From positions 1,364,001 to 1,428,000 of the forward strand of contig NZ_PGER01000001.1 of NCBI RefSeq assembly GCF_002797935.1: a stretch of DNA of 64,000 nt. Reading direction: 5' to 3'. Positions 25,901-35,040 of the stretch are shown here, in pieces. Positions within the stretch are counted from its first letter, which is position 1; every line of letters begins with the position of its first letter. Position numbers and translations under genes: made by a program. The stretch comes from Flavobacterium sp. 1. Its GTDB lineage: Bacteria; Bacteroidota; Bacteroidia; Flavobacteriales; Flavobacteriaceae. The notes below the pieces were generated by a model. That model was not told the DNA's origin and searched no databases. It saw only the letters and a program-made list of their open reading frames with translations.

Positions 25901-26905
25901 TTAATTGAATATCTTATAAAGCATTTCTCTTAACAAGTCGGCTTGTGACAAACTATTTGCTCCCACACCTTTACTTTTCACATCGGTATCTCGTAATGAA
26001 GCAACAATCTGGCTGACTTTTTTCATTGGATAATTTTTGATTGCCACGTCATAATCCTTTAGGAAAAATGGATTTACGCCTAAAACAGAAGCCACATTTT
26101 TAGGATTTTTATCTTTCAATCCGTGGTATTTCAATAATTGGATAAAAAAACCAAAAACCAAACCAGTTGTCATTACTATTGGATTGTCTTTGGGGTTTTG
26201 GGCAAAATTCTCGGCAATTTTGTAAGCTTTCAATTGGTTGCGCTCACCAATCGCTTTTCGCAATTCGAAGACGTTGTAATCTTTACTGAACCCGATATTT
26301 TCTTCAATATCTTTAGCAGAAATCATACTTCTTGCAGGCAATATGATTTGCAGTTTTTCGAGTTCATTATTGATTTTACTCAAATCTGTTCCTAAAAACT
26401 CGACCAGCATAGCCGAAGCTTTAGGTTCAATAGTATATTTTTTCCCGGCTAACACACGCTTAATCCAATCACCTACCTGATTTTCATACAGTTTTTTGCT
26501 TTCATAAACGATACCGTTTTTGGCAAGGAGTTTGGTAACTTTCTTTCTTTTATCTAGAGTTTTGTATTTATAACAAAAAACCAAAACGGTTGAAGGCATC
26601 GGGTTCTCGGCATAACTTTCAATTTTGTCAATTGTTCTGGATAATTCCTGAGCTTCTTTGATAATAACCACTTGACGGTCGGCCATCATAGGGTAGCGTT
26701 TGGCGGTCGAAACAACATCTTCTATGCTGACATCTCTTCCGTATAAAACCGTCTGATTAAAACCTTTCTCCTCTTCGGATAAAACATTTGTTTCTATATA
26801 TTCGGATAATTTGTCAATATAATATGGTTCTTCTCCCATCAAAAAATAAATGGGTTTGATGTTTCCAGCCTTTATATCATTAACAATCTTTATAACTTCG
26901 TCCAT
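25901..26905 (-). CDS. holA: DNA polymerase III subunit delta HolA
   Basis: Clamp-loader subunit that opens the beta clamp; 334 residues, normal length. Family features: MDEVIKIVNDIKAGNIKPIYFLMGEEPYYIDKLSEYI (domain I), TVLVFCYKYKTLDKRKKVTK, and the C-terminal collar with SQADLLREMLYKIF. It lacks a functional Walker A, as expected for delta. Monocistronic; divergent from the HsdR-N gene across a repeat-filled gap. Confidence 0.95.
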   Translation of the reverse strand: MDEVIKIVNDIKAGNIKPIYFLMGEEPYYIDKLSEYIETNVLSEEEKGFNQTVLYGRDVSIEDVVSTAKRYPMMADRQVVIIKEAQELSRTIDKIESYAENPMPSTVLVFCYKYKTLDKRKKVTKLLAKNGIVYESKKLYENQVGDWIKRVLAGKKYTIEPKASAMLVEFLGTDLSKINNELEKLQIILPARSMISAKDIEENIGFSKDYNVFELRKAIGERNQLKAYKIAENFAQNPKDNPIVMTTGLVFGFFIQLLKYHGLKDKNPKNVASVLGVNPFFLKDYDVAIKNYPMKKVSQIVASLRDTDVKSKGVGANSLSQADLLREMLYKIFN

Positions 26906-26924
26906 TTTTTATTTAAAGTTTCTG

Positions 26925-26976
26925 GTTTAAAGTTTCAGGTTTCAGGTTTTCATTTCAATAACTTGAAACTTTAAAC
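26925..26976. repeat. Inverted repeat in the holA/HsdR-N gap
   Basis: GTTTAAAGTTTCAGGTT (26925-26941) and AACTTGAAACTTTAAAC (26960-26976) form a 17-bp stem with one G-U pair. The surrounding 70 nt are made of GTTT-AAAG-TTTC words in both orientations, like other low-complexity intergenic repeats in this window. Confidence 0.65.
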
Positions 26977-26997
26977 TTGAAACCTAAAACTATTTTA

Positions 26998-27005
26998 TAT
27001 TTTTG
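26998..27005 (+). promoter_or_regulatory. -7 box just upstream of the HsdR-N gene
   Basis: TATTTTTG, TAnnTTTG consensus, ends only 4 nt before the ATG at 27010. If transcription starts at the usual distance from this box, the mRNA has almost no leader. Confidence 0.6.
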
Positions 27006-27009
27006 CCTC

Positions 27010-27483
27010 ATGCAAAAACTCAACTTTCCTAATTATAGTTTTCGTTTCAAAAATAGCGAAAATAAAGTGTCTATTTTCGACGAAATTAGGAAAAAATTCA
27101 TCATTCTCACGCCCGAAGAATGGGTTCGTCAACACGTGGTTCGGTTTTTATTGGAGGAAAAAAAATATCCAAAATCATTAATCAACGTCGAAAAAGTTTT
27201 AATGGTCAACGGATTGCGTAAACGCTATGATGTTGTAGTTTTTAATCCCAATGGCACTATTTTCATATTAATTGAATGCAAAGCGTCCGAAGTTAAGATA
27301 GCTCAAGCTACTTTTGATCAAATAGCGCGATACAATATGACTCTCGAAGCTGAATTTTTGATGGTCACCAATGGACTAAATCATTATTTTTGTCTAATGG
27401 ATTTCGAAAACGAGAAATATGAGTTTTTGAAAGAACTTCCCAATTATGTTGAGACAAAAAAGAATATAGAGAATAGAATATAG
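27010..27483 (+). CDS. HsdR N-terminal-like restriction-endonuclease-fold protein
   Basis: A 157-residue protein of the HSDR_N_2 family, a stand-alone module resembling the N-terminus of type I restriction subunit HsdR. The PD-(D/E)xK core is visible: RKRYDVVVFNPNG (Asp) and IFILIECKASEVK (Glu-x-Lys). TPEEWVRQHVVRFL precedes it. No helicase, methylase or specificity gene is nearby, so it is not an R-M system; members are widespread housekeeping-like genes in Bacteroidota with unknown role. The ATG at 27010 is preferred over an upstream TTG that lies before the promoter box. Confidence 0.87.
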   Translation: MQKLNFPNYSFRFKNSENKVSIFDEIRKKFIILTPEEWVRQHVVRFLLEEKKYPKSLINVEKVLMVNGLRKRYDVVVFNPNGTIFILIECKASEVKIAQATFDQIARYNMTLEAEFLMVTNGLNHYFCLMDFENEKYEFLKELPNYVETKKNIENRI

Positions 27484-27535
27484 AAAAAGATTTTTGAGTA
27501 TTAATTTCGAATTCATAAAACATAAATAAACTTCC

Positions 27536-28531
27536 TTGGAAAAAATAGCTGTAGTCATATTGAATTGGAATGGAGTAAAACTTTTAGAACAGTTTTTACC
27601 TTCTGTAATTCAATATTCTCCCGAAGCAACCGTCTATGTTGCCGATAATGCCTCAACAGATGAATCAATAGCATTCGTTAGAAAAAATTTCTCCTCTGTA
27701 AAAATTGTACAAAACAAAATCAATCAAGGGTTTGCGGGAGGTTATAACGATGCTTTGCAATATATAGATGCAGAAATCTATGCTCTTGTAAATTCGGATA
27801 TTGAAGTGACCCAAAATTGGTTGAAGCCCATATTAGAAACTTTTGAGGCCGAATTCAAAACAGTAATTATACAGCCTAAAATACTAGACTTCAAACGAAA
27901 AGACTACTTCGAGTATGCTGGCGCAGGTGGTGGATTTATTGATAAATTCGGGTATCCTTTTTGCCGTGGGCGCATTTTTGATACTTTGGAAAAAGACAAT
28001 AACCAGTACAATGATAATGCGGAAATATTTTGGGCCTCTGGCGCTTGTTTTTTTATTAGGTCTGTTGTTTATAAAGAACTGAATGGTTTTGATGAAGATT
28101 TTTTTGCTCATCAGGAAGAAATTGATTTATGCTGGAGAGCTATCAACAAAGGGTATGCTATTAAATACAACTCAGAATCAATAGTTTATCATGTTGGAGG
28201 AGCTACTTTGCAACAAGCTAACCCTCAAAAAACGTATCTTAATTTTCGCAATTCCTTATTGATGTTAACAAAAAATTTGCCACAAAAAAAACTCTTTCAG
28301 GTGCTTTTCATTCGAATGATCTTGGATGGCGTTGCAGGTGTTAAATTTATATTTACAAGTCAATTTGCTCATTGTTGGGCAATTATACGCGCACATTTTT
28401 CTTTTTATAAGCTGTTTTTTAAAAATTATAAAAAGAGAGAAAAAAATCAGACCGAAATATACTTTAAAACCAAAAGCATCGTTTATGGATATTATGTTAA
28501 GGGTGGCACAGTTTTTGCTGACTTTATTTAA
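27536..28531 (+). CDS. Family 2 glycosyltransferase
   Basis: GT-A fold glycosyltransferase, 331 residues, probably building surface glycans. KIAVVILNWNG opens the nucleotide-binding strand; VADNASTDES, NQGFAGGYNDAL and LVNSDIEV (DxD-like) follow, with FDEDFFAHQEEIDLCWRA as the acceptor/catalytic base region. The C-terminus (about 250-310) is basic and amphipathic, suggesting membrane contact. It appears to start at TTG 27536, since the family N-terminus begins exactly there and no ATG is in frame nearby. Donor and acceptor are unknown. Confidence 0.9.
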   Translation: MEKIAVVILNWNGVKLLEQFLPSVIQYSPEATVYVADNASTDESIAFVRKNFSSVKIVQNKINQGFAGGYNDALQYIDAEIYALVNSDIEVTQNWLKPILETFEAEFKTVIIQPKILDFKRKDYFEYAGAGGGFIDKFGYPFCRGRIFDTLEKDNNQYNDNAEIFWASGACFFIRSVVYKELNGFDEDFFAHQEEIDLCWRAINKGYAIKYNSESIVYHVGGATLQQANPQKTYLNFRNSLLMLTKNLPQKKLFQVLFIRMILDGVAGVKFIFTSQFAHCWAIIRAHFSFYKLFFKNYKKREKNQTEIYFKTKSIVYGYYVKGGTVFADFI

Positions 28532-28565
28532 CAATAATTTACATTTAAAATTAACATTTAAAAAC

Positions 28566-28573
28566 TAACTTTG
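28566..28573 (+). promoter_or_regulatory. -7 box of the OmpA lipoprotein gene
   Basis: TAACTTTG, TAnnTTTG match, 29 nt before the ATG at 28603. Confidence 0.6.
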
Positions 28574-28602
28574 TAAAACACGTTTAATTAAACTTGAGAT
28601 CT

Positions 28603-29463
28603 ATGAAAAAAATAATGATTACACTATCTGCTTTAGCACTCCTTACTTCTTGTGTGTCTAAAAAAGAATATGCAGCTTTGGAAGCTAAAAACAAGGAAAC
28701 ACAAGATTTGTTAAATACCTGTACTGTAAAATTAAATTCTTGCCTAGAAGAAAAAGCGGGTCTTAAAGCAACAGTGGATGGTTTAAAAGAAACAAATCAG
28801 CATTTGATTTCTACTTCAAAAGACATGACAATTTTGTCAACTAAAGGTGCTGAAAATATTGAAAAAGCTTTAGAGTCTATCAAAGAAAAAGATTTAAAAA
28901 TAAGCAGAATGCAAGATGCTTTAACTAAAAAGGACAGCGTTACTCTTGCAGTTGTTACCAGTTTGAAATCTGTAGTAGGATTGGATGATAAGGATATCGA
29001 AATTAATGTTGATAAAGGGGTAGTTTTTATCTCTATTTCTGATAAAATGTTATTCAAAAGCGGCAGTTATGAAGTTAGCGACAAGGCAAAAGGAGTTTTG
29101 GCTAAAGTTGCTAAAGTCGTAAATGACAAACCTGATTTTGAATGTATGGTTGAAGGTCACACCGATACTGATGTTTTAAAAGGAAATTCATGTTTAATTG
29201 ATAACTGGGATTTGAGCGTAAAACGTTCTACGGCTATTATCCGTATTTTATCTAATGATTTAGCAGTTAATCCAGCACAATTGATTGCTGCAGGTAGAAG
29301 TTCTTACGTTCCTTTGGTTCCAAATGATTCTCCAGAAAATAAATCTAAAAACAGAAGAACTCGTATCTATGTAATGCCAAAAATTGATCAGTTTTATGAT
29401 ATGGTTGAAAAAGAAATGAAAAAACAACCAGGAGCAGCAACGACTGCACCAGTTCAAAAATAA
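28603..29463 (+). CDS. OmpA-family outer-membrane lipoprotein
   Basis: A 286-residue lipoprotein. The signal peptide ends in the lipobox LLTSC (Cys about 17). A helical, coiled-coil region follows (about 25-110, KNKETQDLLNT... to ISRMQDALTKKD). The C-terminal OmpA domain (about 140-260) has MLFKSGSYEVSDKAKGVL, VEGHTDTDVL and NRRTRIYVMPK, which bind peptidoglycan. It likely tethers the outer membrane to the wall. An upstream TTG at 28594 is in frame, but ATG 28603 gives the proper signal peptide. It has its own promoter and a strong terminator. Confidence 0.93.
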   Translation: MKKIMITLSALALLTSCVSKKEYAALEAKNKETQDLLNTCTVKLNSCLEEKAGLKATVDGLKETNQHLISTSKDMTILSTKGAENIEKALESIKEKDLKISRMQDALTKKDSVTLAVVTSLKSVVGLDDKDIEINVDKGVVFISISDKMLFKSGSYEVSDKAKGVLAKVAKVVNDKPDFECMVEGHTDTDVLKGNSCLIDNWDLSVKRSTAIIRILSNDLAVNPAQLIAAGRSSYVPLVPNDSPENKSKNRRTRIYVMPKIDQFYDMVEKEMKKQPGAATTAPVQK

Positions 29464-29481
29464 GGCATAATTATAATTCAT

Positions 29482-29519
29482 AAAAAACGCTTCGAGATTT
29501 TCGAAGCGTTTTTTTTTAT
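29482..29519 (+). terminator. Terminator of the OmpA lipoprotein gene
   Basis: AAAAAACGCTTCGA and TCGAAGCGTTTTTT pair over a 5-nt loop and are followed by a long T run, 19 nt past the stop codon. It is nearly symmetrical, so it can also stop transcription from the opposite strand. Confidence 0.9.
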
Positions 29520-29578
29520 GGAATAAACTTTTTTAAAATTATAATGCAACAATATCTTTTACCTAATTCTGAGTTTTT

Positions 29579-30307
29579 TTATTTATACCACTCTAGAAAA
29601 TATTTTAATTTTAACCGGCTAATTTTAAAATCTAAATTTTCAATTGAAAATTCGGTTTCAATTGTTCCTTTTTTTACACCCAAGATATACTTTTTATTAA
29701 TAATCAATTTTCTGCTTATTCTAAAAAACTGTTTTGGATCTAATTCTTTTTGCAATTTCTCTAAAGAAGAATCAATTGGAAATTGTCTATTTTGATTACT
29801 CATCATAAAGGTGGCATTGTTTTCGCTAAAAAAACATATAAGCTCCTCAGTTTGAATTTTTCTGATAGTTGTTCCAATACTTACCAAAAACGAATTCCTA
29901 TAATCAGGTCGAGTATGTAATTTTATATTTTTTAAATGATTATTGTTATGAAAAACAGATTGAAACATGCTTAATTTTGAAATTAACTTTTCCAGTTTTT
30001 TTTCATCAATGGGTTTTAACAAATAGTCTAAGCTATTATATTCAAAAGCCTTTAATGCAAATTCATCAAAAGCCGTTGTGAAAATTATTTTGGATGTTAT
30101 TTCAACTTCTTCAAAAATTTTAAAACATAAATTATCTCTCAATTTAATGTCCATAAAAATTAAATCAGGATGATTGTTTAATTTAAGCCATTCCACAGCA
30201 TTTTTAACAGAATGTAAAATAGTAAAAACAGTAAAGCCATTCTTATTCAATAATTGCTCTAAACGCCTTGAAGCAGGAATTTCGTCTTCTATAATTAAAG
30301 TAGTCAT
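29579..30307 (-). CDS. LytTR-family response regulator
   Basis: Two-domain regulator, 242 residues. The receiver (1-120) has IIEDEIPASRRLEQLL, phospho-acceptor Asp53 in LIFMDIKL, TTAFDEFALKAFE and DYLLKPI with the conserved Lys. The C-terminal LytTR DNA-binding domain (about 140-242) contains SIGTTIRKIQTEELICFFSENN and FFRISRKLIINKKYI. It overlaps its kinase gene by one base (ATG/TGA type), indicating translational coupling. The target genes are unknown. Confidence 0.95.
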   Translation of the reverse strand: MTTLIIEDEIPASRRLEQLLNKNGFTVFTILHSVKNAVEWLKLNNHPDLIFMDIKLRDNLCFKIFEEVEITSKIIFTTAFDEFALKAFEYNSLDYLLKPIDEKKLEKLISKLSMFQSVFHNNNHLKNIKLHTRPDYRNSFLVSIGTTIRKIQTEELICFFSENNATFMMSNQNRQFPIDSSLEKLQKELDPKQFFRISRKLIINKKYILGVKKGTIETEFSIENLDFKISRLKLKYFLEWYK

Positions 30308-31713
30308 TATGATTCGAGTTCTAAAATTGGAATTGTAACTTTAAAATGCGCTTTGGTTTCAGTAATTTGAATATAATTATTTGTCAATAACAAATACCTT
30401 TTTTTAATATTATTCAGTCCAAAATTAGAAGAACTTTCGACCTCTTTTTTATTGACTGTGTTTTGAATAACTAAAGAATTCAGTTCGATAAAAATTTCAA
30501 TAGCAAGCGGGTTTTCATCCTCTAAATTATTGTGTTTAAAAATATTATCGATCAATTCTTGTAAACAACTCGACAAGATATATTGATTTTCTAAAATTGC
30601 TGTGGGCAAAGTAAAAGCAAAACCGTTTTCGAATTTAGCTTTATAAATAGCCAAATATTCGGCTATAAAATCCAATTCTCCTTGTAAAGAAACAAAATCT
30701 TCCGTTTGATTTTTTAGATAATGACGATATACATTGGATAAATGAATACCAAAATCGACTGCTTTTTTTGGGTCTAATTCGATAAATGAAACTAAAACAT
30801 TTAAGTTATTAAATAAAAAATGAGGGTTAATTTGGTTTTTCAATTGTAAATATTCAGCTTCTTTTTTAGAAAAATCCGAGGTTAATTTCTTAATTTTTAA
30901 AGTTCTTTTTGATCTTCCAATTGGAATTAATACAATCATTAAACAAGGGAAGAAAGTAATATATTCAAGTACATATTCAGTAATAAAAACTCTAAAATAG
31001 TCTTTAGGATAACCTAAAAGCTTAATTGCCCAAAATGTTACTATTGTTGTAATTAGCATTGGAAAAAGAATGCTTTTTCTAAAAAATAAAATTTTATTAA
31101 GTCCAAACGAGATGAAAAAGGCTAGGCTCACGGCTAAAATTGCATATAAAACACAATCAATAATAAATTGCTTTGCAGTAACTTCTAATTTTTTATGAAA
31201 TTGCAATGTCGCAAGAGCAAATATCACTAATAGAAACACACAAACACCTATAATTGAAAAGAAGAATAATTTTAAATAATAAATTGGTTTTTCATTCAAT
31301 CTAATAATTGGAATTGAGTCAAATTTATTATGGATGTTTAAAGCAATTGCTATAAACAAAAAATTATTCATAGCAGTAGCAGTAACAAACGATATTTCAT
31401 ATTCTATTTTCCCAGTTACAAAGTATAACAATAAAAAACTAAAGGAATAAGAGATTACAAAAACCAATCCATAGCTTAAAAAAAATGTTTTTTCAATTCC
31501 TGCTTTCTTTATGTCAAATTTTTTATATGCTACTATTTTTTCATAAACATGAACATAGGCCAGCGCTGGAAAAATAAATTGCATAATAGCTAAAAATCCA
31601 AATACATCCAAAGTAAACCGATTAAAAAAAGGTTTCCCAGTCAATAAAACGAAAACTCCAACGACTAGAAATGAGGAAATAGATAGAAAAATAAATTTTT
31701 GAAATGCTTTCAT
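30307..31713 (-). CDS. LytS-type sensor histidine kinase
   Basis: A 468-residue membrane kinase. The N-terminal two-thirds has about seven to eight hydrophobic segments (for example 9-27, 33-52, 80-98, 108-125, 148-170, 182-203, 217-235, 248-265) without a recognisable periplasmic sensor. The His_kinase domain (PF06580-type) carries the phospho-His in QINPHFLFNNLNVL, and the ATPase part ends in the degenerate Asn/Gly boxes LQELIDNIFKHN and SSNFGLNNIKKRYLLL. It pairs with the overlapping LytTR regulator. The signal sensed is unknown. Confidence 0.93.
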   Translation of the reverse strand: MKAFQKFIFLSISSFLVVGVFVLLTGKPFFNRFTLDVFGFLAIMQFIFPALAYVHVYEKIVAYKKFDIKKAGIEKTFFLSYGLVFVISYSFSFLLLYFVTGKIEYEISFVTATAMNNFLFIAIALNIHNKFDSIPIIRLNEKPIYYLKLFFFSIIGVCVFLLVIFALATLQFHKKLEVTAKQFIIDCVLYAILAVSLAFFISFGLNKILFFRKSILFPMLITTIVTFWAIKLLGYPKDYFRVFITEYVLEYITFFPCLMIVLIPIGRSKRTLKIKKLTSDFSKKEAEYLQLKNQINPHFLFNNLNVLVSFIELDPKKAVDFGIHLSNVYRHYLKNQTEDFVSLQGELDFIAEYLAIYKAKFENGFAFTLPTAILENQYILSSCLQELIDNIFKHNNLEDENPLAIEIFIELNSLVIQNTVNKKEVESSSNFGLNNIKKRYLLLTNNYIQITETKAHFKVTIPILELES

Positions 31714-31812
31714 AAGATGTTTTTATAAATTCATTTCAAAGATGCAATGGTTTTTAAATGTATGAAAAAGTAAAATAGTGAATGGTTTAAATTAAATGGT
31801 GAACGGTAAATA

Positions 31813-32433
31813 TTATAAAATATCCAAATCTCCTTTACCTTCTCTCACTACAATTGGTTCATCTCCCGATAAATCGATAATAGTTGATCCAATATTATCG
31901 CCATAACCTCCATCAATAACCATATCAACCAAATTTTGCCATTTTTCGAAAATGAGTTCAGGGTCAGTGGTGTATTCTATTACTTCGTCTTCATCATGAA
32001 TTGAGGTTGAAACAATAGGATTTCCTAATTGGCGTACAATTTCTAGGGCAATTGAATTGTCCGGAATACGAATACCAACAGTTGTTTTCTTTTTAAATTC
32101 TTTTGGCAGATTATTATTTCCCGGAAGAATAAAAGTATAAGGACCTGGTAAGGCTCTTTTAAGTATTTTGAAGGTCGTAGTATCGATTTGCTTTACATAA
32201 TCGGATAAGTTGCTTAAATCGTGGCAGATAAACGAAAAATTAGCTTTTTCCAGCTTTACACCTTTTATTTTGGCAATTTTTTCAAGAGCTCGGGAATTGG
32301 TAATATCACAGCCCAATCCATAAACAGTATCGGTTGGATAAATCACCAAACCTCCGTCTTTTAAAACTTTGACGACTTTAGCAATTGCGGCTTCGTTGGG
32401 TTTGTCTTCGTATATTTTTATGAATTGTGCCAT
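31813..32433 (-). CDS. Sua5/YrdC/YciO-family L-threonylcarbamoyladenylate synthase
   Basis: A 206-residue YrdC-fold enzyme that makes threonylcarbamoyl-AMP from threonine, bicarbonate and ATP for the t6A37 modification of ANN-decoding tRNAs. VIYPTDTVYGLGCDI, KRALPGPYTFIL and VGIRIPD are the conserved nucleotide and substrate loops. It lacks the extra C-terminal Sua5 domain, so it is the short form; YciO-type paralogues look similar and cannot be excluded. It lies just downstream of the helicase gene on the same strand. Confidence 0.9.
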   Translation of the reverse strand: MAQFIKIYEDKPNEAAIAKVVKVLKDGGLVIYPTDTVYGLGCDITNSRALEKIAKIKGVKLEKANFSFICHDLSNLSDYVKQIDTTTFKILKRALPGPYTFILPGNNNLPKEFKKKTTVGIRIPDNSIALEIVRQLGNPIVSTSIHDEDEVIEYTTDPELIFEKWQNLVDMVIDGGYGDNIGSTIIDLSGDEPIVVREGKGDLDIL

Positions 32434-32498
32434 TTTTTTTTAAGTTTTAAAAAGTTTAAAGTTATATCGAGAGAAAACTTTAAACCTGAAACATTTTC

Positions 32499-34835
32499 TT
32501 ACCCTATAATATCCAATTTTGCAAAACGTAATAATAATTTTTTTAAACCGCCAACTTCAAACTTGATTTCTGCTTTTTTATCTGGGCCAACACCTTCAAG
32601 ATTGATGACTTGCCCTTTTCCAAAGCGTTCGTGCATAACTACATTTCCAGCGACTAATGTATTATCAAATAAATTAGCATTTCCAGCAGAAGGATTACTT
32701 CCTGAGACTGGCTTCAGCTTCCTCACATTGACATCGGATTTCGGTTGGTTATCTGTAACATGTTTTGGAGGCGTACTTCCTATCGGTTTTGCCAGTCGTA
32801 ATTTGGATTTATCTACATCACCAAAAATATCGCCATCAATCATTGGCTTGAAACGGTAATTGCTTTCGGCTGGCGTAAGGTATTCCAAATATTGTCCGTC
32901 GATTTCTTCAATAAAACGGGAAGGTTCACTATCTGTCAGTTTTCCCCAGCGGTAACGTGATTGCGCATACGTCAAATACGCTTGATGCTCTGCACGTGTC
33001 AAAGCTACGTAAAATAAACGGCGTTCTTCTTCCAGTTCGCTTCGCGTACTCATACTCATTGCGCTAGGAAACAAATCTTCTTCCATTCCTACCACAAATA
33101 CGTGTGGAAATTCAAGACCTTTGGCTAAATGTATCGTCATCAAAGCCACACGATCTTCATCACTGGTGTCTTTGTCTAGATCGGTTGCTAGAGCAACATC
33201 TTCCATAAATTCAGATAAAGCGCCACGAGCGCCATCTACTTCTTTTTGGCCTTCGATGAAATCTTTGACTCCATTCAATAATTGCTCTATATTTTCTATT
33301 CGTGCCATTCCCTCGGGAGTCGCATCTTTTTTTAATTCTTGAATCAGCCCCGTTTTTTTTGCTACATGTTCTACAACATAAAAAGCATCCTGATTCTCAT
33401 TAATCACTTGGAAACTCTGAATCATAGTAACAAAATCCAATAGTTTTTGTTTGGTTCCCGAATTCAGCTTCAAGTCAATTCGCTCAATATTTTGCATTAC
33501 TTCAAAAATCGAGCGTTTGTAATGATTGGCAGCAATAGTAAGCTTCTCGATAGTTGTATTTCCAATTCCTCGCGCCGGATAATTGATAACACGGACCAAA
33601 GCTTCCTCATCTTTAGGGTTTATAACCAACCGTAAATAACACAGCGCATCTTTCACCTCTTTTCTTTGGTAAAAAGACAAACCACCATAAATACGGTATG
33701 GAATATCTCTTTTTCGCAACGCATCTTCCATGGCTTTGGATTGTGCATTAGTACGGTACAAAATGGCAAAGGCACCATTGTGCAGCTGATTATTCATTTT
33801 TTGTTCCCAAATGGTAGCGGCTACAAAACGTCCTTCTTCATTATCGGTAATACTGCGGTTTACTTTTATTTTAGGTCCAAATTCATTGGCTGTCCAAACG
33901 ACCTTGTCCAGTTTCACCTTGTTTTTATCAATAATGGTATTAGCTGCTTCTACAATATTTTTTGTCGAGCGGTAATTTTGTTCCAGTCTAAAGGTTTTTA
34001 CACCTTCATAATCTTTCTGAAAATTCAAAATGTTATTGATATTTGCACCGCGAAAAGCATAAATACTCTGTGCATCATCCCCTACCACACAAATATTCTG
34101 AAATTTATCCGACAAGGCTCTAACGATCAAATACTGCGAATGGTTGGTATCCTGGTACTCATCCACCAAAAGATAGCGAAAACGGTTTTGGTATTTCGCC
34201 AAAACCTCAGGGAAACGAGTCAACAACTCATTAGTTTTCAATAATAAATCATCAAAATCCATCGCACCCGACTTGAAACAGCGGTCTACATAATTCTGAT
34301 AAATCTCGCCCATTCTCGGCTTTTTGCTCATTGCATCGGCCTCCTGCAAATCGGGATCGTTAAAATAGGCTTTTACGGTAATCAAGCTGTTCTTAAAATT
34401 CGAAATTCTGCTCAAAACCTGCTTCGGTTTGTATATATCTCGATCCAATTGCATTTCTTTGATAATTCCCGAAATAGCACGCAAAGAATCCTGTGAATCA
34501 TAAATCGTAAAGTTTGAAGGATAGCCCAAATGCTCCGCTTCCGAACGCAAAATTCGCGCAAATACAGAGTGAAAAGTTCCCATCCACAAATTCTTGGCTT
34601 CGCTGGCGCCAACAATATCCGAGATACGTTTCTTCATCTCACGTGCCGCTTTATTGGTAAAAGTAAGCGACAAAATATTGAATGGATCAACACCTTGGTG
34701 CATCAAATAAGCAATCCTGATAGTAAGCACACGAGTTTTTCCGGAGCCTGCACCCGCAATAATAATCATGGGGCCATCCTTTTGTAATACAGGTTCGCGT
34801 TGTGCCTCGTTAAGCTGTTCGATATATTTTTGCAT
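32499..34835 (-). CDS. uvrD: UvrD/PcrA-type superfamily 1 DNA helicase
   Basis: 3'-5' DNA helicase in repair and replication-conflict removal, 778 residues. Motif I IIAGAGSGKTRVLTIRIA, motif Ia SLTFTNKAAREMK, motif II YLLVDEYQDTN, motif III VVGDDAQSIYAFRGA, motif IV RLEQNYRSTKNI, motif V VALMTIHLAKGLEFPHVFVVG and motif VI RRLFYVALTRAE are all visible. The C-terminus (VVMHERFGKGQVINLEGVG...) is the PcrA-type domain that touches RNA polymerase. ATG 34835 (MQKYIEQLNEAQ) is chosen because an upstream TTG falls inside the -7 box. Confidence 0.96.
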   Translation of the reverse strand: MQKYIEQLNEAQREPVLQKDGPMIIIAGAGSGKTRVLTIRIAYLMHQGVDPFNILSLTFTNKAAREMKKRISDIVGASEAKNLWMGTFHSVFARILRSEAEHLGYPSNFTIYDSQDSLRAISGIIKEMQLDRDIYKPKQVLSRISNFKNSLITVKAYFNDPDLQEADAMSKKPRMGEIYQNYVDRCFKSGAMDFDDLLLKTNELLTRFPEVLAKYQNRFRYLLVDEYQDTNHSQYLIVRALSDKFQNICVVGDDAQSIYAFRGANINNILNFQKDYEGVKTFRLEQNYRSTKNIVEAANTIIDKNKVKLDKVVWTANEFGPKIKVNRSITDNEEGRFVAATIWEQKMNNQLHNGAFAILYRTNAQSKAMEDALRKRDIPYRIYGGLSFYQRKEVKDALCYLRLVINPKDEEALVRVINYPARGIGNTTIEKLTIAANHYKRSIFEVMQNIERIDLKLNSGTKQKLLDFVTMIQSFQVINENQDAFYVVEHVAKKTGLIQELKKDATPEGMARIENIEQLLNGVKDFIEGQKEVDGARGALSEFMEDVALATDLDKDTSDEDRVALMTIHLAKGLEFPHVFVVGMEEDLFPSAMSMSTRSELEEERRLFYVALTRAEHQAYLTYAQSRYRWGKLTDSEPSRFIEEIDGQYLEYLTPAESNYRFKPMIDGDIFGDVDKSKLRLAKPIGSTPPKHVTDNQPKSDVNVRKLKPVSGSNPSAGNANLFDNTLVAGNVVMHERFGKGQVINLEGVGPDKKAEIKFEVGGLKKLLLRFAKLDIIG

Positions 34836-34856
34836 AGAAAAATGTACTGTTTGTCG

Positions 34857-34864
34857 CAAAATTA
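34857..34864 (-). promoter_or_regulatory. -7 box of the UvrD-type helicase gene
   Basis: Minus-strand TAATTTTG, TAnnTTTG match, 21 nt before the ATG at 34835. Confidence 0.6.
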
Positions 34865-34940
34865 AGAATTTAAGAATGAATAAACGAGTCTTAATACAAT
34901 TCTGCTAACTAAAATCAGCAATCAGCAGTTTAAAATGATT

Positions 34941-35040
34941 TGGGCGTGACCACAATAGTAAAAGGGGCTGGATTAGCAGTATCTTCATTCGTCCCTTTTA
35001 CTATTGCGGTCGGGTCATCCGTGCTACTTTGGTAGCTTAC
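34941..35040. repeat. Hairpin repeat ending in the DUF1801 remnant
   Basis: The arm GACCACAATAGTAAAAGGG (34948-34966) pairs with CCCTTTTACTATTGCGGTC (34993-35011): 15 bp, one mismatch, then 3 bp. The right side continues CGGGTCATCCGTGCTACTTTGGTAGC, wording that resembles a widely dispersed flavobacterial repeat. Its right edge runs into the end of the DUF1801 frame (stop at 35024), so insertion of this element may be what truncated the gene. Confidence 0.65.

Noticed and set aside
27010..27483. HsdR-N protein considered as part of a restriction-modification system
   Set aside because: No methylase, specificity or helicase gene nearby; the stand-alone small form is common outside R-M loci.
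33666..34244. 192-residue open frame on the plus strand opposite the UvrD-type helicase gene
   Set aside because: Antisense shadow of a well-conserved helicase; composition is typical of reverse-frame reading and no domain is apparent.
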